Shown: positions 1-13,577, counted from the first letter of the stretch. The stretch: 64,000 bases of DNA from Prunus persica (GCF_000346465.2 NC_034009.1:25589983-25653982); one strand, 5' to 3'. Notes: generated from the sequence alone by a model not told the origin. Made by a program: numbers and translations.

Positions 1-864
1 ATTGCCATAATTTGAACAGGCTTCCCCATGGGGGATTTTGTATTTCGGGGCTTCATATTGATTCTCCACTGACTTATTTATCTCCTTTTTTGTGATTGCT
101 AAATTTTTATTTTTATTTTTATTTTTTGGTCTGAAGTGATTGCTAAAATTGAAGTTTTGACCATCTAGTATCAAACACGCATTCTGCGGGTCTACTGTTG
201 GATTTAAGCTACAAGTGAAACCCATCAGGTCCTGGGTTCGAGGCTGGCAGAGAGAGAAGCAGAGAGACAGGTTTCAAGAAATAAAAAATAAAAAATAAAA
301 AAACTATTCTAACACACATTCTTTATCTCAAAATTACTGTCATACACTCACTTCTTTTTTTCCTTGCCAAGTTCTAATCTGTTTTCAGAATATGATAGTA
401 GAAAGACGAAACCAATCTATCAGAGGAAACAAAAGTAAGGATGATGACCCTGAATTGTGTCTCCAACCAGTGCCAACTTTGACCATGAAACTTAATCTAA
501 ACCTGAATTTTCCTTATACACAAGGCCAAGCATGAAAACGAGCTTCTAATTTGAACCCTAACAGGTCCTCCTAGCCACCAATCCCATCTTGCCATGGGCC
601 AAGAATCACATCAACCAAGACAGTCTGCTCCTGCAAATCCAATAAGTTTCCAGTTTTCAGCAATCCTCATCTGAATGCATTTTGTTTTCTGATGATGAAA
701 TTATACGAAAAATGATAACAAAGCTCTTTGATGGCTTACCTTTCTTTGTGCCCCGAGTACATCATCAAACATGAGCATTTGCTCCAGTTTTCACTGAACA
801 AGACACACTGCGACTACTGAGAGCGGTACCAAATCTCAAAGATGTGCATCAAACCTGACTCTAG
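1..864. other. 3' flank of the RGLG gene, no gene seen
   Basis: No open reading frame of note. Positions 400-864 probably hold the 3' UTR of the minus-strand RGLG gene. Around 205-300 there is a GGGTTCGAGGC string, similar to a pol III B box, followed by an A-rich (aataaaa) tail. This could be a piece of a tRNA-derived SINE, but no convincing A box is visible. Confidence 0.4.
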
Positions 865-1501
865 CTAGTAGAGTCTTATTCTAGTTTGGATCGAACTCCG
901 GCAAATGGGGCACAATTCGAGGTATTCTCCACAGTCACAACAAGTCTGCCACACAAAGAGGGGGGCCAAAATTAGAGAAGCAAAATCAACAATGTCAACG
1001 TAACAGTTTACTTGTAACTCAAGGTTATGAAAAGCTTGCATTCTTAGAGAAATTGGTCTACCTGATGCCCACAACCAAACGCCATGTCTTTCGGATTCGT
1101 AAGACAAATGGGGCAAACCTGTACGAAAAAAAAGAGAGTAAATAAATTGCAAATCTGAGAGAAAATTAACAATTAAACCTGGCTTCATGGGAAACTTGTT
1201 TGAATACCTGACTATCATATCCTGTATAAGAAGGTGTGCTGGCTCCTGCATTATCATATCCAGCATAAGGAGCTGTCCTCTGCTGAAAACTGTTTGAATT
1301 GCTGTAAAGTTTTGTGTTGCTGCTGCCTGAAGATACTGCAGCATAATGGGGTGGGGGAAGGGGAACCATGTTTGGATAATTTCCATTGCGTGTTCTGCTT
1401 ATTCAAGGCAATGGATTTTCATGTTACTAAAGGTTCAATACATCAATTTGGCAAAAAATTACAGTTTAAGCTTTAATTTTTACCCCAATATGCCAAGCTC
1501 T

Positions 1502-1535
<34 letters not shown>

Positions 1536-3464
1536 GGGCTGAAAGAGCAAATTCTGTCTGCTTTCTGGATAGATCCACCTTCTTTGACATGATTTCCGTA
1601 AAATTCACAAACTGCATAAAGGAAACCAGTCCTTCAGAATTACGCACATGTAAAAACCATGAACATATCAAGCTAGCAATCTTTTCGAGAACTAATTGAC
1701 ACCAAAACATTGCTGATCACCTGAAAATTATCGAATGCTCGAGCAGGGATGTTATCGTCGAATTCCCTCATCATGTCCCAAGGGCCATCTCCAATCCCCA
1801 CTAGGATTATAGACAAGGGGTACACACTGCAAATAAAAAGGTAAGGTATATGAATTATGAAAGTACAGATCAGAAACCAAAAACCAAGTTATGAAAGAGT
1901 TTCCCCGAGCGTATAAAAGGACATGTTTCTAGAAAAGTTTACCTTGCTTTTACAATTGCATCAATTGTCTTTTGTTCTTGTGAGCTGAGCTGACCATGTT
2001 TTGTGTCAACACTTCTTGTCACCTAAGACAATGACAATGTTTTGTGAGGCAGATAGGAAGCATGAGACCACCTCATGATAGAAAAATGCAGTTCATTTTT
2101 AAAAAGTAGGTTAAAATCAGATTACCTGGCCATCAGCAATGATCAGCAAAACATGGTACTGGCCTCCGCTTTGCTCAACAATAGTCATGGCCATCTCAAT
2201 AATCGGTGCAAAAGATGTAGGCCCTGGGATAAGGAAACAAAAGAGAATAATGAACAAAAGTACAGATCAACCATATTTTGGCCAACTATGTAACTTTGTA
2301 ACATATTTTGGCCAAAGCCTAGTGTAATGACTAGAGGCTAGCTGCAGCACCTGCAAGTCGAAGATGGGGAACAATTTCTCGATATCGTGCCAATACTTCC
2401 TCAAATCCGTTACAGTAGTGTTCGTCCTGATAGAAGCTAAAGACATCTTGATCATGTGTAGATGCTACAAGAATATACAAGAAATTTAAATAATTCACAT
2501 GGTCCAAATAGGATGGTTCCACTAGAAATAATGCAGGAGAGGAGACAGTGCTTTGCGTTCAATTACCATCTCCAAACCCAAAGCACGGAATTAGATTATC
2601 TTCATCGAAAACAGATAATGTTTTCCCAATAATTGATATTGCTTGTTCATAGGGGTTTTGAACATTTCCAATGTGATGCAAGCTTTTCCGGTTAAATGAC
2701 CTCGAACCTGTTAAGCAGGAAACAAAGCTTAAGCATATTGCATTGCCCTTCAAATGATGATGCTCTTTGACCAAAGAACTTTTTAGCATCAAGATGAGAC
2801 TAACCTGTCCACTCATTGCTTTTCGTGAAATCAATACCAACAATCAAATTAGAAGACTCAAGGCCAGCTTGTGCAAGAGCAGAAGTAACCTGTGGTCAAT
2901 CAAAGCCATGTTCATCAAAAGCTGAACTTCTAGAACAGAGACAGGAGAAGTAAGGACTTGAACTTGAGCAAAATACAACTTTCATGGCATGGATTGGATT
3001 GGATGTGATTAGTCATATAAAAAAAAATCAGAAAACCCAGAAATAGTGATAAAGCCAGCGATAGGTATCTCCTCAGTTTAAAAATCAACACAATAATTAT
3101 AGGAAGAAAAAAAAAACTTTGTATGTGTCAACTTTGCCAAAGCTAGATATTAATATGCTGGAGAATTTTTTATAATCATTTTTCAAGATTGTAAAGTTCT
3201 TACCTCATCCAAGGAACTGTAATTATCAGCTATCTTTGAGTATTTTCTATCCAACCTCCTTCGGGGGTTGGGCACTGTAACTGGCCGAGACACATGGTTA
3301 AAAGATGGTGAAGGTGCATAGTGATGCTGAGGGGTACAGTAGGGGTTTTGTGGAGGGCGTGATGGCTGTGGATACCCATACTGATCCCATGAAGAAGAAG
3401 AAGCAGTTGATCCACCATGCGAAAACAGCCTCGGGCTCGAATCTTTCGAGCTTTTGCCTCCCAT
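865..3464 (-). CDS. RGLG2: RGLG-type RING E3 ubiquitin ligase (copine/vWA domain)
   Basis: Eleven exons read on the minus strand: 3464-3204, 2889-2805, 2707-2567, 2464-2351, 2223-2126, 2022-1943, 1826-1721, 1611-1484, 1394-1208, 1118-1062, 945-865. All junctions are GT-AG and the sum is 1338 nt, giving 445 aa in one frame. The N terminus MGGKSSKD has the Gly-2/Ser context of N-myristoylation, followed by a Ser/Pro/Tyr-rich stretch to about residue 70. A copine-type vWA domain follows (about 90-340), with the metal-site motif [10 protein letters not shown]. The last 45 residues are a C3HC4-like RING ([23 protein letters not shown]) ending IQTRIRLY. Arabidopsis RGLG1/2 are slightly longer (about 470-490 aa) with the same order. 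Family members are membrane-associated E3 ligases, linked to K63 ubiquitin chains, hormone balance and stress. RGLG1 versus RGLG2 orthology is not resolved. A 5' UTR intron acceptor (TTTTTGTAG) lies 12 nt upstream of the ATG. Confidence 0.93.
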
Positions 3465-6400
3465 CAGAAGCAGAATCTACAAAAACCCTTGTGAATAATG
3501 CAGCAAAGTCTATATGTTCTTGTTTTTGGGCTCTGCCTCCAAAGCTAAAGAAAACAGAACAAGGCAACCAGCAAGGCAGTTCAAATGTCAACCTGCAAAT
3601 GAAATTATTAAACACCTTGAAGGCCCTCCCTCACATGAATATAATAACTGCATAAAAAACTAAAAGCTGTCCATGTTTAGTGCAATGAGGCTGTTAAAAA
3701 ATTACCAACAATATAATATGTATGTGAAGCTGCTGTCTTTCTCTTTGTTAGTTTTTTTTTGGTTTCTTTGAAAACTAAAACTTGGGTTATGCATAAAACT
3801 CTGTAATATATGAGTATATATAGGAAATTAAAAATGAATCTGGAAGGACGAGAATTGAGCAGGAAAATCCCATACGGAGAATAATTATTATCAAGACCAA
3901 GAACATTAAATTAGGCAGCCAAAAGGGACTGATTCAAACAAACGCCGACCATTGAAACCATTAAAAAACTATATAAAAGTTTACTATTTAATTTTTCCAC
4001 CAAAACTCACAATCAAGTTAGCTGCAGCAACCACATCAAGAAACTCCAAGGCAAGTCCTGGAAGAAAATATGAAAACCAGGTTCTGACTCTGATAGATAA
4101 ATACTAAAAATAATATCAGAGCCCAACACTCATTCAACAAGGAATAAATACGTGTCTCGTAAAAAACTGAGATTTGGTGATGTGTGAAAACTATATATCT
4201 ACGTAACCTGGCCTCTAAGGAAACCAGGTATGTTCAGTCAACTACTCTTTTTTTGTTTACTATTTTTAATATGAAACATGGAGCAAATGATGCACTAATA
4301 TAGTAGTTTGGAACTTTGGAGTAATTGTTCTCTCTAGAAAAAGTCTTGGGTTCGAGTCCTTGCTTCTGTATAGTGTGTGCGAGTTTAGTATATTATCGCC
4401 CCTCTCAATAGGAAAAATCCTAGAATTTTTTTTTTTGAAACTTGTATATTAAAATAAGAATCCATTATCCATAATGATAATGATAATGATATCCATATTA
4501 TCATAATCCACAACAATTAATTATAAGCTGATAACTTTTATATTTGGGGAGAGTGTGAACAGGATTGAAGGGTCGTTATCGTCATTTTCAAGTAATTAAT
4601 AGCTGGATGATCAATTATCCAACCTTATGAATACTTGTGAAAAATGAATCAGAATGTGCTTGATTGGAAAGCTCAACAAGTAAGACAATGCAACTGGGGA
4701 TATTTATTTAATTAAGATGGATTCTGAGAACTGGGAAATAATAAGAGATATTTAGTGATATACCCATTTCTAGCACTAATATTATAAATAAACCCTACAC
4801 AATTGAATTCCTATAAACAAACCCAAAAAAAATCCAAAAAATGATAGCTGGCCTTATTGAATTTAATATTAATTATTAAATTACTTTGATGTCCTATTGA
4901 GTGCTTTGGGTATTTTTATGAGATTTTGGGGTTGGGCTTGTTTTAAGAAATTGATGGCAGTTTTGTAATTTATAAGAAGTTAAAAGCTTTTTTGTTATGT
5001 TGTAAATGGGCTTTGGGTGTGTTTCTAAAGTCCATTTTATATAGGGTATTTTTATAATTTTGGCCCCCATATTGGGTATAATAGTGAATCTCCCAAATAA
5101 TAAACACCTTGCTTCTGAGTAGTTTTTTTATTTAAATTTTTTATACTATTTTGTTTTTTCGTTTTTCTTGAGTTTTTTTTACAATAATTTTTCATATGTA
5201 ATCTGAAAATTATGTGTAAATGCTGTGGGAAAATGCAAATTATCCTTTGAACAACTCAAAGGGTTTGGAAACAGTCAATTTGGTATGGGTCCAAAATTGT
5301 TGAAGCGTGAGGTCCAACTTCTAAAATAATTAATAAATAAAGTTTATGGTAACTTGGGGGATTACGAGGTTGTGACGTATGATCTAACTTGGTGGAAACA
5401 CTTCTCTATTTCCTTTTCGTTACTCTTTTACCTACTTGCGCAGAGAAGGGGAAATCAAACTAAAAAACTCAAATACAATAATAAATACTCTTACTTACTT
5501 GAGCTGCAAACCTTTTACTCTATTTCTATCCTTATTTGATAAGTGACATAATGAATGAGATAAGAATGAGGAACACTGAAACGGGAGTAAGAAAGTTTTT
5601 CTCCGCACTAGGATTTTCGAATAGAAAATTACAGATTTCTCAAAAAATACACAACTATGCAGGAAAAAATACATATGGGCTCAACTCTAGTTCCTTTTTG
5701 GTGTCAGGCCCATTTTACATTTAATTTGATTTCAGGCCCATTTTTTCAAGTCCACTTATTCAAGGCCGGCCCAGGAGGTAGGCCCTACTCAATAATCGGT
5801 CTTACTCTTCCTGATCTGGGATGTTTCGAGTCCACGAACATTGAAATACTTGTCATCTTCTTCTTCCCACTACTCACGGTACTGAAGAAGCTTCCACTGT
5901 CTAAGTCACTCACACAGCTTATGCTAGACGAGCGCCAATCGTGTACTTGATCGATCATGCAGACCCCTTACGTGGCAGCATCACAACCACGGTTGCACAT
6001 ACACCTGCGGCGGACCAAACAACATTAGAATTAGGATGGGAAATAACTTTCACATAGCAATCGCCACGTACGCATGATTGGCTACGGCCCGTAATCATAT
6101 TAGCTCCCGGATTAATTAACATAAAAATTAAAACAAAAAAACAAACTTTAAAGGGAAAAACAGAGGGAGACTGGTTGGTAGTGATCGTTGTCGTCTCTGC
6201 TACGCACCGTCGCTGGGTCTGTCTTCTCCTCCTCCTCCTTCTTCTTCATCTTGTTTACAGGTACGAATCACTTTTCTCAATCCCTCTCTTCGAAGTAACA
6301 ACAGCTTCCACTTTCTTGTTTACCGCCAAAATTCCCAACTCATCAATACATAAATTTGTTAATTCCATTACCTATTCGGATTCCAATTCGAAATCCCTAG

Positions 6401-6510
6401 GATTTTCGAATTTTATATTTGTAAATTACGCTCAATTTGGTGGAAATCGGAATGAGACTTTGCTTGTACAACCGGCGATAGCAAAAGTTTGGAAATTTGG
6501 AAAGTACCAA
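3465..6510. other. Divergent intergenic region between RGLG and the coiled-coil gene
   Basis: Minus-strand RGLG and the plus-strand coiled-coil gene are divergent, so both promoters lie here. About 3478-3700 looks like the RGLG 5' UTR intron. Around 4300-4440 a GGTTCGAGTCC B-box-like string precedes a poly-T tract and may be a SINE fragment. 4440-5350 is AT-rich with no gene seen. 5690-5780 holds repeated GGCCCA boxes (TCP/telo-box-like promoter words common upstream of plant housekeeping genes). 6120-6510 is the likely 5' UTR of the coiled-coil gene. An open frame runs through 6175-6510, but it reads like leader sequence (Leu runs from CTC/CTT repeats). Confidence 0.5.
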
Positions 6511-9399
6511 ATGGCAAGTGCTGGCGACGAAGACAACGATGCGGTGCTAAGTGACGTGGAGGGCGACGATTCAGTGCCGGTCGCGATTAAGACTCCATCG
6601 CCAGACGAAATCTCCGCGGAGCGATTCCGCGAGCTCGTCGCCGAGCTAGATCGCGAGCGACAAGCTCGAGAGGCGGTGGAGAATTCGAAATCGGACCTTC
6701 AAATTCAGTTCAATCGATTGAAGGCTCTGGCTCACGAGGCCATAAAGAAGCGCGACGAGTGGGGGAGGCAGAGAGATGAGGCGTTGCGTGACAAGGAGGA
6801 AGCTTCTAAAACCAACGAGAAGGTCTCGGCGGAATTGGCCGAGTCGAATAGGGCAAAGGACGAGGCTTTGCAGCAGAGGGATGAGATTGCGAAGCAATTG
6901 GACGAGGTGGTGAAGGAGAGGGACGGTTTGAGGTCAGATATTGGGAATTCGACTCATATGCTCATGTCTGGAATCGATAAGATATCGGGGAAGGTTAGTA
7001 ATTTTAAGAATTTTGGGGTGGGGGGGTTGCCAAGGTCGCAGAAATACACGACAGGATTGCCTGCGGTTGCTTATGGAGTTATTAAGCGAACGAATGAGAT
7101 TGTGGAAGAACTTGTTAGACAGATTGATTCCACGGCCAAGTCTAGAAACGAAACGAGGGAGCAGATGGATCAGAGAAATTACGAGATTGCCATTGAGATT
7201 TCTCAGTTGGAGGCCACGATTGGTGGTTTGAGAGAAGAGGTCGTGAAAAAGACCTCCATTGTTGAGAAGTTAGAGAAGAGTATGGCAGAAAAGAATGGCA
7301 AAGTGTCGGAGATTGAACGGGAGATGGAGGAGAAGTTGAGTAAGGCTGAGAGTGAGGTTTCAGAGTTGAAGCAGTTAGTTGGAGAGTATGATGATAAGTT
7401 GACGAATTTAGACTCGAAAATGGAAGCACAGAGGCCTTTACTCTTTGATCAGTTGGATTTGGTTTCGAAAATTCATGACCGGCTATATCATGTTATGAGA
7501 ATCGTTGATGCCAATAATTTGGATCAGTCGGAGTTTTCAGAGTCCCTGTTTCTCCCTCAAGAAACGGACATGGAGGAGAACATACGTGCAACTTTGGCTG
7601 GGATGGAATCCATTTATGAGTTGACCAGGATTGTTATTGAAAAGACAAGGGATTTAACTGAGGAAAAGAACCGCGAAATTAAGAGTTTGGATGAAACAGT
7701 GAATCGGTTAGTTAAAGAGAAAGAACAAATTGGATCATTACTTAGGAGCGCATTGTCAAAGAGGATCACATCAAGTCCATCTTCTAAAACGAGTGAATTG
7801 TTTCAAGTTGCAGAAAATGGTTTAAGGGAGGCCGGGATAGATTTCAAGTTTAGTAAGCATGTTGGGGATGGGAAAGTGGATACACTTGAGACAGAGGAGG
7901 ATGAAATATATGCGTTAGTAAGTAACTGTTACTATTAGTCTGTTTGAGTGTTATTTTGAATTTGATATGGTTTCAAACCCTATTTTGTCATTGTTGATGT
8001 ATTAATGTATCATATTTAGGCTGGTGCTTTGGAGAACATTGTTAAGGCATCTCAGCTTGAGATCATTGACCTGCAGCATTCTTTGGAGGAATTAAGGTAC
8101 TCTGTTGTGCCCAAAATTAGTAGATTTCAAATAAATTCTGATGTGCCATAACTTGAAGTTTCATTTATACTAGTAAACTAGATATGCTTTTATGCTGTTA
8201 ACTTTGTCCTGACATGGTATTGTTATGTTACATTTGCTGTTTACCGTATTAAGGGCAGAGTTGAGTTTACTCAAACAGCATGTTGAGGCTCAAGCTAAGG
8301 AGCTCGACCATAGAATGCGTAGAATTGAGGAACTTGAAGAAAAGGAGAGAGTAGCAAATGAAAGTGTATGTTATTTGTGTTCTATTGACTGTTCAATCAT
8401 TGATTTTGGTTTGCCTTATGTGCTTCATTGTTGTCTGATATGAAATTATCTATAGCATATGTGAGCAAGGACTTTCTAGCAAATTCTGCTCACGAACCAA
8501 TTTGTGGAGTAACGTAATGCCAATCTTTGTGTAGGTTGAAGGGCTGATGATGGACATTGCTGCTGCTGAAGAAGAAATTGCAAGATGGAAAGCAGCAGCC
8601 GAGCAAGAAGCTGCTGCAGGCACAGGTGTAGAACAAGAATTTGTGGCACAGGTATGCTTAAAAACTTGTCCTGATATAATTTTCTTGATTTGTTTACTCT
8701 GATATTTGCTTTCAAATGATATATATCTTAGTGGAAGAAAGACCAGTATATCTAGGGGCTGAGTTGATTTAACTTAGGACATTGTTACTAGTCCATATAA
8801 TTGTATAAAGCAGATCGATTAGCTCTGAGGTCTGTTTTGGGGAGTTAAGGACTAGTGGGATTTGGCTGAGTTATAGGTTCAAATATGTACCAAGTACAGT
8901 GTTTGTGAATATTATTTGGTCATGGAAGCTGCGGTCTGAATGTGAAGACAAAAGTTCGTTTTATATGACATAGTCCATCTTCATTCTTCAATTAGCATGT
9001 TCCCAAGTATTAATTAGCAGTGACTGTGGTTGGAACCTGCAGTTGTCGGCGCTTAAGCTTGAACTTGAGGAGGCAAAGCAGGCGATTGTGGAATCAGAGA
9101 AGAAACTCAAGTTCAAAGAAGAGACAGCTGATGCTGCCATGGCAGCCAGAGATGCTGCTGAGAAGTCATTGAAATTGGCAGACTTGAGGGCATCCAGGCT
9201 CCGGGATAGAGTAGAGGAGCTTACCCGTCAGCTAGAAGAATTTGAAAGTCGGGAAGACTCAAGGAGGGGCCTGAGTGGACCTAGATATGTATGCTGGCCA
9301 TGGCAGTGGCTTGGGCTGGACTTTGTGGGGGTCAGTCGCTCTGATATACAACAAGAGAGTAGTTCAAATGAAATGGAGCTCTCTGAACCTCTTCTTTGA
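6511..9399 (+). CDS. PUF2: Long coiled-coil protein, PUF2-like (plant-unique RAB5 effector)
   Basis: Five exons: 6511-7917, 8020-8096, 8254-8365, 8535-8651, 9043-9399. All are GT-AG and sum to 2070 nt, or 689 aa. I chose the ATG at 6511 (MASAGDED...), not the upstream in-frame ATG at 6175, because the intervening peptide is Leu-rich leader-like and the family starts with an acidic segment. Almost the whole protein is heptad-rich coiled coil (residues about 45-160, 220-340, 400-440, 470-640), split by a basic, less helical stretch near 165-200 (LPRSQKYTTGLPAVAYG). The C-terminal tail (CWPWQWLGLDFVG, then an acidic end EMELSEPLL) is unusual and looks conserved. By memory this matches Arabidopsis At1g24560, described as PUF2, an endosomal effector of canonical and plant-specific RAB5 groups. 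The coiled-coil call is sure, the name less so. The last exon was copied twice downstream (20919 and 35608). Confidence 0.8.
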
Positions 9400-9813
9400 T
9401 TAACACATTTTCCCCCCTTCTCTATACTTCTTATTTTGTGTATTTATTGTGATCTTTCAAAATTAGAACAGTAAAAAAGGAAAAATCGCATAATCTTCTA
9501 ACACTTCTGCTCTTCAGTTCCCCCTTATTTTTAGAGATAATGTAATTGATTGTTTGATTGTTTTTGCATAGCTACTTACAACGTAAGTGAATCCATAGCA
9601 TACATGCTTCTTCAGGGGAATGTTTCTCTAATTTTGTTCTCACTCTGATGAGGTTTCTAATCCAAATTCTTTAGTCGAACCTTTTTCTTTTATTATTTCA
9701 TATTCCTGTTAATTTATGGTTACACACCAAGGCTCGATAAAAGTTCGTATGGAAAGGGAAATTACTCGGAGTAGGAGATTGGCTTTCGATTTGTTTGGAT
9801 GAACAAATCTTAT

Positions 9814-9852
<39 letters not shown>

Positions 9853-9975
9853 CATTCAAGTGAAGTTCCAATTTACATAAGCACAGCCATATTTAAAGTT
9901 TATTTTATATGATCATAACTAGCAGAGCATACAGAACTTCCCAAATCCGAAGGCGTATGTAGAAGAGAAGCTCCT
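9400..9975. other. Convergent 3' spacer with (TA)n microsatellite
   Basis: 3' UTRs of the coiled-coil gene (+) and the P450 (-) meet here. A (TA)n run occupies about 9817-9848. Parts of 9400-9500 and 9750-9770 are repeated at 35660-35790 in the third duplicated unit. Confidence 0.7.
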
Positions 9976-11674
9976 CTAGCTTATATGCGTTTCGTGAGAA
10001 AACTTCACGGGGACAAGGTGGAAAGCAGTTTTCTTAGCGATGGTGAGGGAAAGGCCACCAGTTTCTTCCATGTCGATATCTTCCTCCTTCATTCCATTAG
10101 GCAACTTCCAATCAAACCAGTAGAGAAGATTTGCAAGTCCAAACGCTATTGTTGTTGTTCCCATGTACATCCCAGGACAAACTCTTCGACCAGCTCCAAA
10201 TGGCAAAAACTCGAAATGCTGCCCCTTATAATCAATAGAGCTGCCATCAAACCTTTCTGGGATGAATTCTTCTGGGTCCTTCCAAGACTCGGGGTCTCGT
10301 GCAATTGCCCAGTCATTGACAAATACCACCGTTCTGGGGTCAACATCATACCCTTGGATTTTAAAATGGGACATGGCTTCTCTTGGCAGAATCAATGGAG
10401 CTGGGGGATGCAATCTGAGGGTCTCTTTGATTATCATCTTGAGGTATTCAAGCTCATCTGTATCTCCTTCGTTGATTTTTCCTTTGTTTCCAATGCATCT
10501 TCTAACTTCTTCCTGGGCTTTCTTCATCAGTTTGGGTTTCCTAGCTAGCTCTGCCATCGCCCACGTCATTGTAGTTGCACTGGTATCTATTCCACCTAAA
10601 AATAAATTCTGATTCACAAAGTATCAAAGTATAAGTTAAATATTCCACCAAAACCACACACCAAAAAAGTACGTAAAATATTCAAGGAACTAATTTTCTA
10701 TTTAAATTTGTCCAGCTTGAAATTTCGCCACAGGTGAGTGGGCAAAAGTTAGCGCTTACCATGAGGACTGCCTTGATGTTATTATGACCAAGTTGAGCAG
10801 CTCCAAATAACCCAGTTTGCTCCCTCACTATCTTAAGCAGCACATCAACTATGTCTTCATGATCTTGCTCCCCTACTGCCCTCCCGGCCCTGAGATGATC
10901 ATCAATCACCTGCTGGAAAAAACCATCCAACTCATTCCAAATCCTATCAAACTCTTTATGCACACCGGAAACCCTGTCCATAATCCACCCGATAAAAGAC
11001 GGAAAGTAGTCGGCTCCAGACAAGCCTCCAAGCATGGTCTGAATGTCATGAATCAACTCAGGAATATTTGTATCATGCTCAAACTTGCTTCCTCGGAAAC
11101 TTGTCCCAAACACAATCCTGAAAATTATACTGGCAGTGAGAACAAACAGTTTCTCAGTGAGATCAACTGGAGCACCAGAAGATGAGGAAGAAGAGAGTGA
11201 ATTGACCAATTTGGCCACCTCTTCTTCCCTGACAGACCAATACGACTGGACCCTCTTCACGCTGAGGAGCTCAAGCACGCATATTTTTCTAATCTCTCTC
11301 CAGTACTCGCCATAAGGCGCAAATGCCACGTCTAGATAGTTGTATGTAAGCCTGCGGGAGCCGGCCGTGGTGGGTCTGGTGCAACAGAGGAGGTCATTGG
11401 TTTTTAAGGCCTCTTTGGCTGCCTCAGCTGATGAGATTATGAGAGTTGGTACGCGACCGAGATGGAGGAGCATGACCGGTCCGTACGTTTTGGAGAGTTT
11501 CCAGAGAGATTGGTGAGTGGAGGAGCCAAGTTGGTGCAAGTTGCCTATGAAGGGAAGCTTGGAAGGGCCCGGCGGAAGGTGCCTTTGATGTTGTTGCTTA
11601 TTTTTTTTGAGTGAAAGAAAAAGCAGGAGGACAAGAAATGGAAGGCATATGAGTAGTGGGGTGATGAAAGGCAT
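9976..11674 (-). CDS. Cytochrome P450, CYP71 family (first copy)
   Basis: Two exons on the minus strand: 11674-10760 and 10608-9976, 1548 nt, 515 aa, with a phase-0 intron of 151 bp at the place usual for CYP71 genes. An N-terminal membrane anchor (residues about 5-22) is followed by the proline hinge PPGPSKLPFIGNLHQLG. The I-helix reads GGIDTSATT, the K-helix ETLR (Glu-367 to Arg-370), then the PERF motif (PEEFIPERF), and the heme loop FLPFGAGRRVCPG with Cys-449 as thiolate ligand. All signatures of an ER-bound monooxygenase are intact. CYP71 enzymes oxidise varied small metabolites; the substrate cannot be told from sequence. Its closest relative here is the gene at 36051-37676, nearly identical over most of the length. 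The two belong to a tandem duplication. Differences include LFGAAQ for FGAAQ and a longer C terminus (SHETHIS). Confidence 0.93.
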
Positions 11675-12017
11675 TTGGAGAGTTAATGAAATTTGTGTGT
11701 GAGATCTTCTCCATCTTCCTTATATAAGCTGGTGTTTTGTAAGTATCTGGGTGTAGCTATCCTACTTCTGTAAGAGATATGTTTTACTTTGCAACGTTGA
11801 TGGAATTTACCCAAAAAAAGAGGCAAAAAAGCTTTAATTTTCAGAAACTCTATTGAATTAATGCATACAATATTATCATAGTGTCGATAATTGTTTACTT
11901 ATCATAGTGTATATCTAAATTTCGTTTGGAAAATCAATTCCATATATATCCTTAAACCTTTGGTTAAGAAAACAACACGCATGCATGGGTCATCACCTCT
12001 CTCTCTCTCACAGAGGA

Positions 12018-12056
<39 letters not shown>
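11675..12056. other. P450 5' flank and (TA)n microsatellite
   Basis: 11690-11830 is the P450 promoter/leader. It is recognisably repeated at 21269-21440, in front of no P450 gene. A long (TA)n run lies at about 12027-12064. Confidence 0.6.
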
Positions 12057-12071
<15 letters not shown>

Positions 12072-12391
12072 AACTTTGTCTGCATCGGATCCTTGTTTGA
12101 ATTTGAATATTGACAAAATGATGACTCCAGTCGGTCTGCGTGCATACGAGTGCGTGCGCTAAACGACAGGAAACTCAATTCAGAACTGCTTCTACTTTTT
12201 TTTGTTTTTTTTGTCGACAATAAATTAAGGAACTGCTTCTACTTGGAACTAGAAAAAATGAGTATATACATGCTGCATGCACGTGAAATTGTCAATTAAT
12301 AATCCAATTATGCCATATATATATATATATATATATGAGTATATACATGCTGCATGCACGTGAAATTGTCAATTAATAATCCAATTATGCC

Positions 12392-12422
<31 letters not shown>

Positions 12423-12621
12423 AACTTTGTCTGCATCGGATCCTTGTTTGAATTTGAATATTGACAAAATGATGACTCCAGTCGGTCTGCGTGCATACGA
12501 GTGCGTGCGCTAAACGACAGGAAACTCAATTAAGGAACTGCTTCTACTTGGAACTAGAAAAAATGAGTATATACATGCTGCATGCACGTGAAATTGTCAA
12601 TTAATAATCCAATTATGCCAA
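12057..12621. repeat. Local compound tandem duplication
   Basis: Unit A (starting CAAACTTTGTCTGCATCGG) occurs at about 12070-12180 and again, exactly 351 bp later, at 12421-12531. Unit B (starting GAGTATATACATGCTGC, ending ATTATGCCA) occurs three times: about 12260-12315, 12337-12392 and 12565-12620. Copies are almost identical and separated by TA/CA microsatellites, so the duplication is recent and probably driven by the microsatellites. Confidence 0.85.
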
Positions 12622-12823
12622 TCCATTTGTACATGCATGTAAGCTCTTAATGTGTTCTTTCCATTTGTGAGCAAAGATTTGTTCTTGGTTGTTTTGTGTA
12701 ATAAGCCTGTGAGTGTCTTCGTTGCATTTGGGATTTGGATGTGAGGATTAAACTCTGTAATTCCTAGGGTTAGGTGAGAAGTGTTAATCTCTTTTGGTAC
12801 TAGGTGAAATGGTATTTGCCCTA

Positions 12824-13065
12824 TGTAGAAATTGATGAGATTCAATATTCTGTTTGTGTATATCTATTTACAGAGAAAGAATACTATATAGAGAGGCACA
12901 ACTAACCACACCTCTTTCCTAGATAATGCCTCAATTAGCTCCTTGACTTAAGGAAACGTAAAATACAAGAAACCACAAACTGACTAAATACAAGAAATTG
13001 ACAGACTGACTAAATACTATGTGACAACCTAGGAGAATTAACCGACCTATAATTGACTTTCAATA
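12824..13065 (-). repeat. Copia 3' LTR (left in window)
   Basis: 242 bp, starting TGTAGAAATTGATGAG and ending TTTCAATA on the plus strand. It aligns with 17453-17711 throughout. In element orientation the ends read TATTG...CTACA, so the 5' dinucleotide is TA instead of the canonical TG. Confidence 0.95.
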
Positions 13066-13072
13066 CTCCCCC

Positions 13073-13577
<505 letters not shown>

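Noticed and set aside
205..300. A tRNA gene or complete SINE
   Set aside because: Only a B-box-like string and an A-rich tail are visible; no cloverleaf or A box.
6175..6510. In-frame N-terminal extension of the PUF2-like gene with a Leu-rich signal-like start
   Set aside because: Built from CTC/CTT repeats typical of plant leaders; the following peptide is not coiled coil, and the acidic MASAGDED start is more plausible. A 5' UTR intron may also lie here.
11891..12529. Small frames with Tyr-Ile repeats
   Set aside because: Translations of (TA)n microsatellites.
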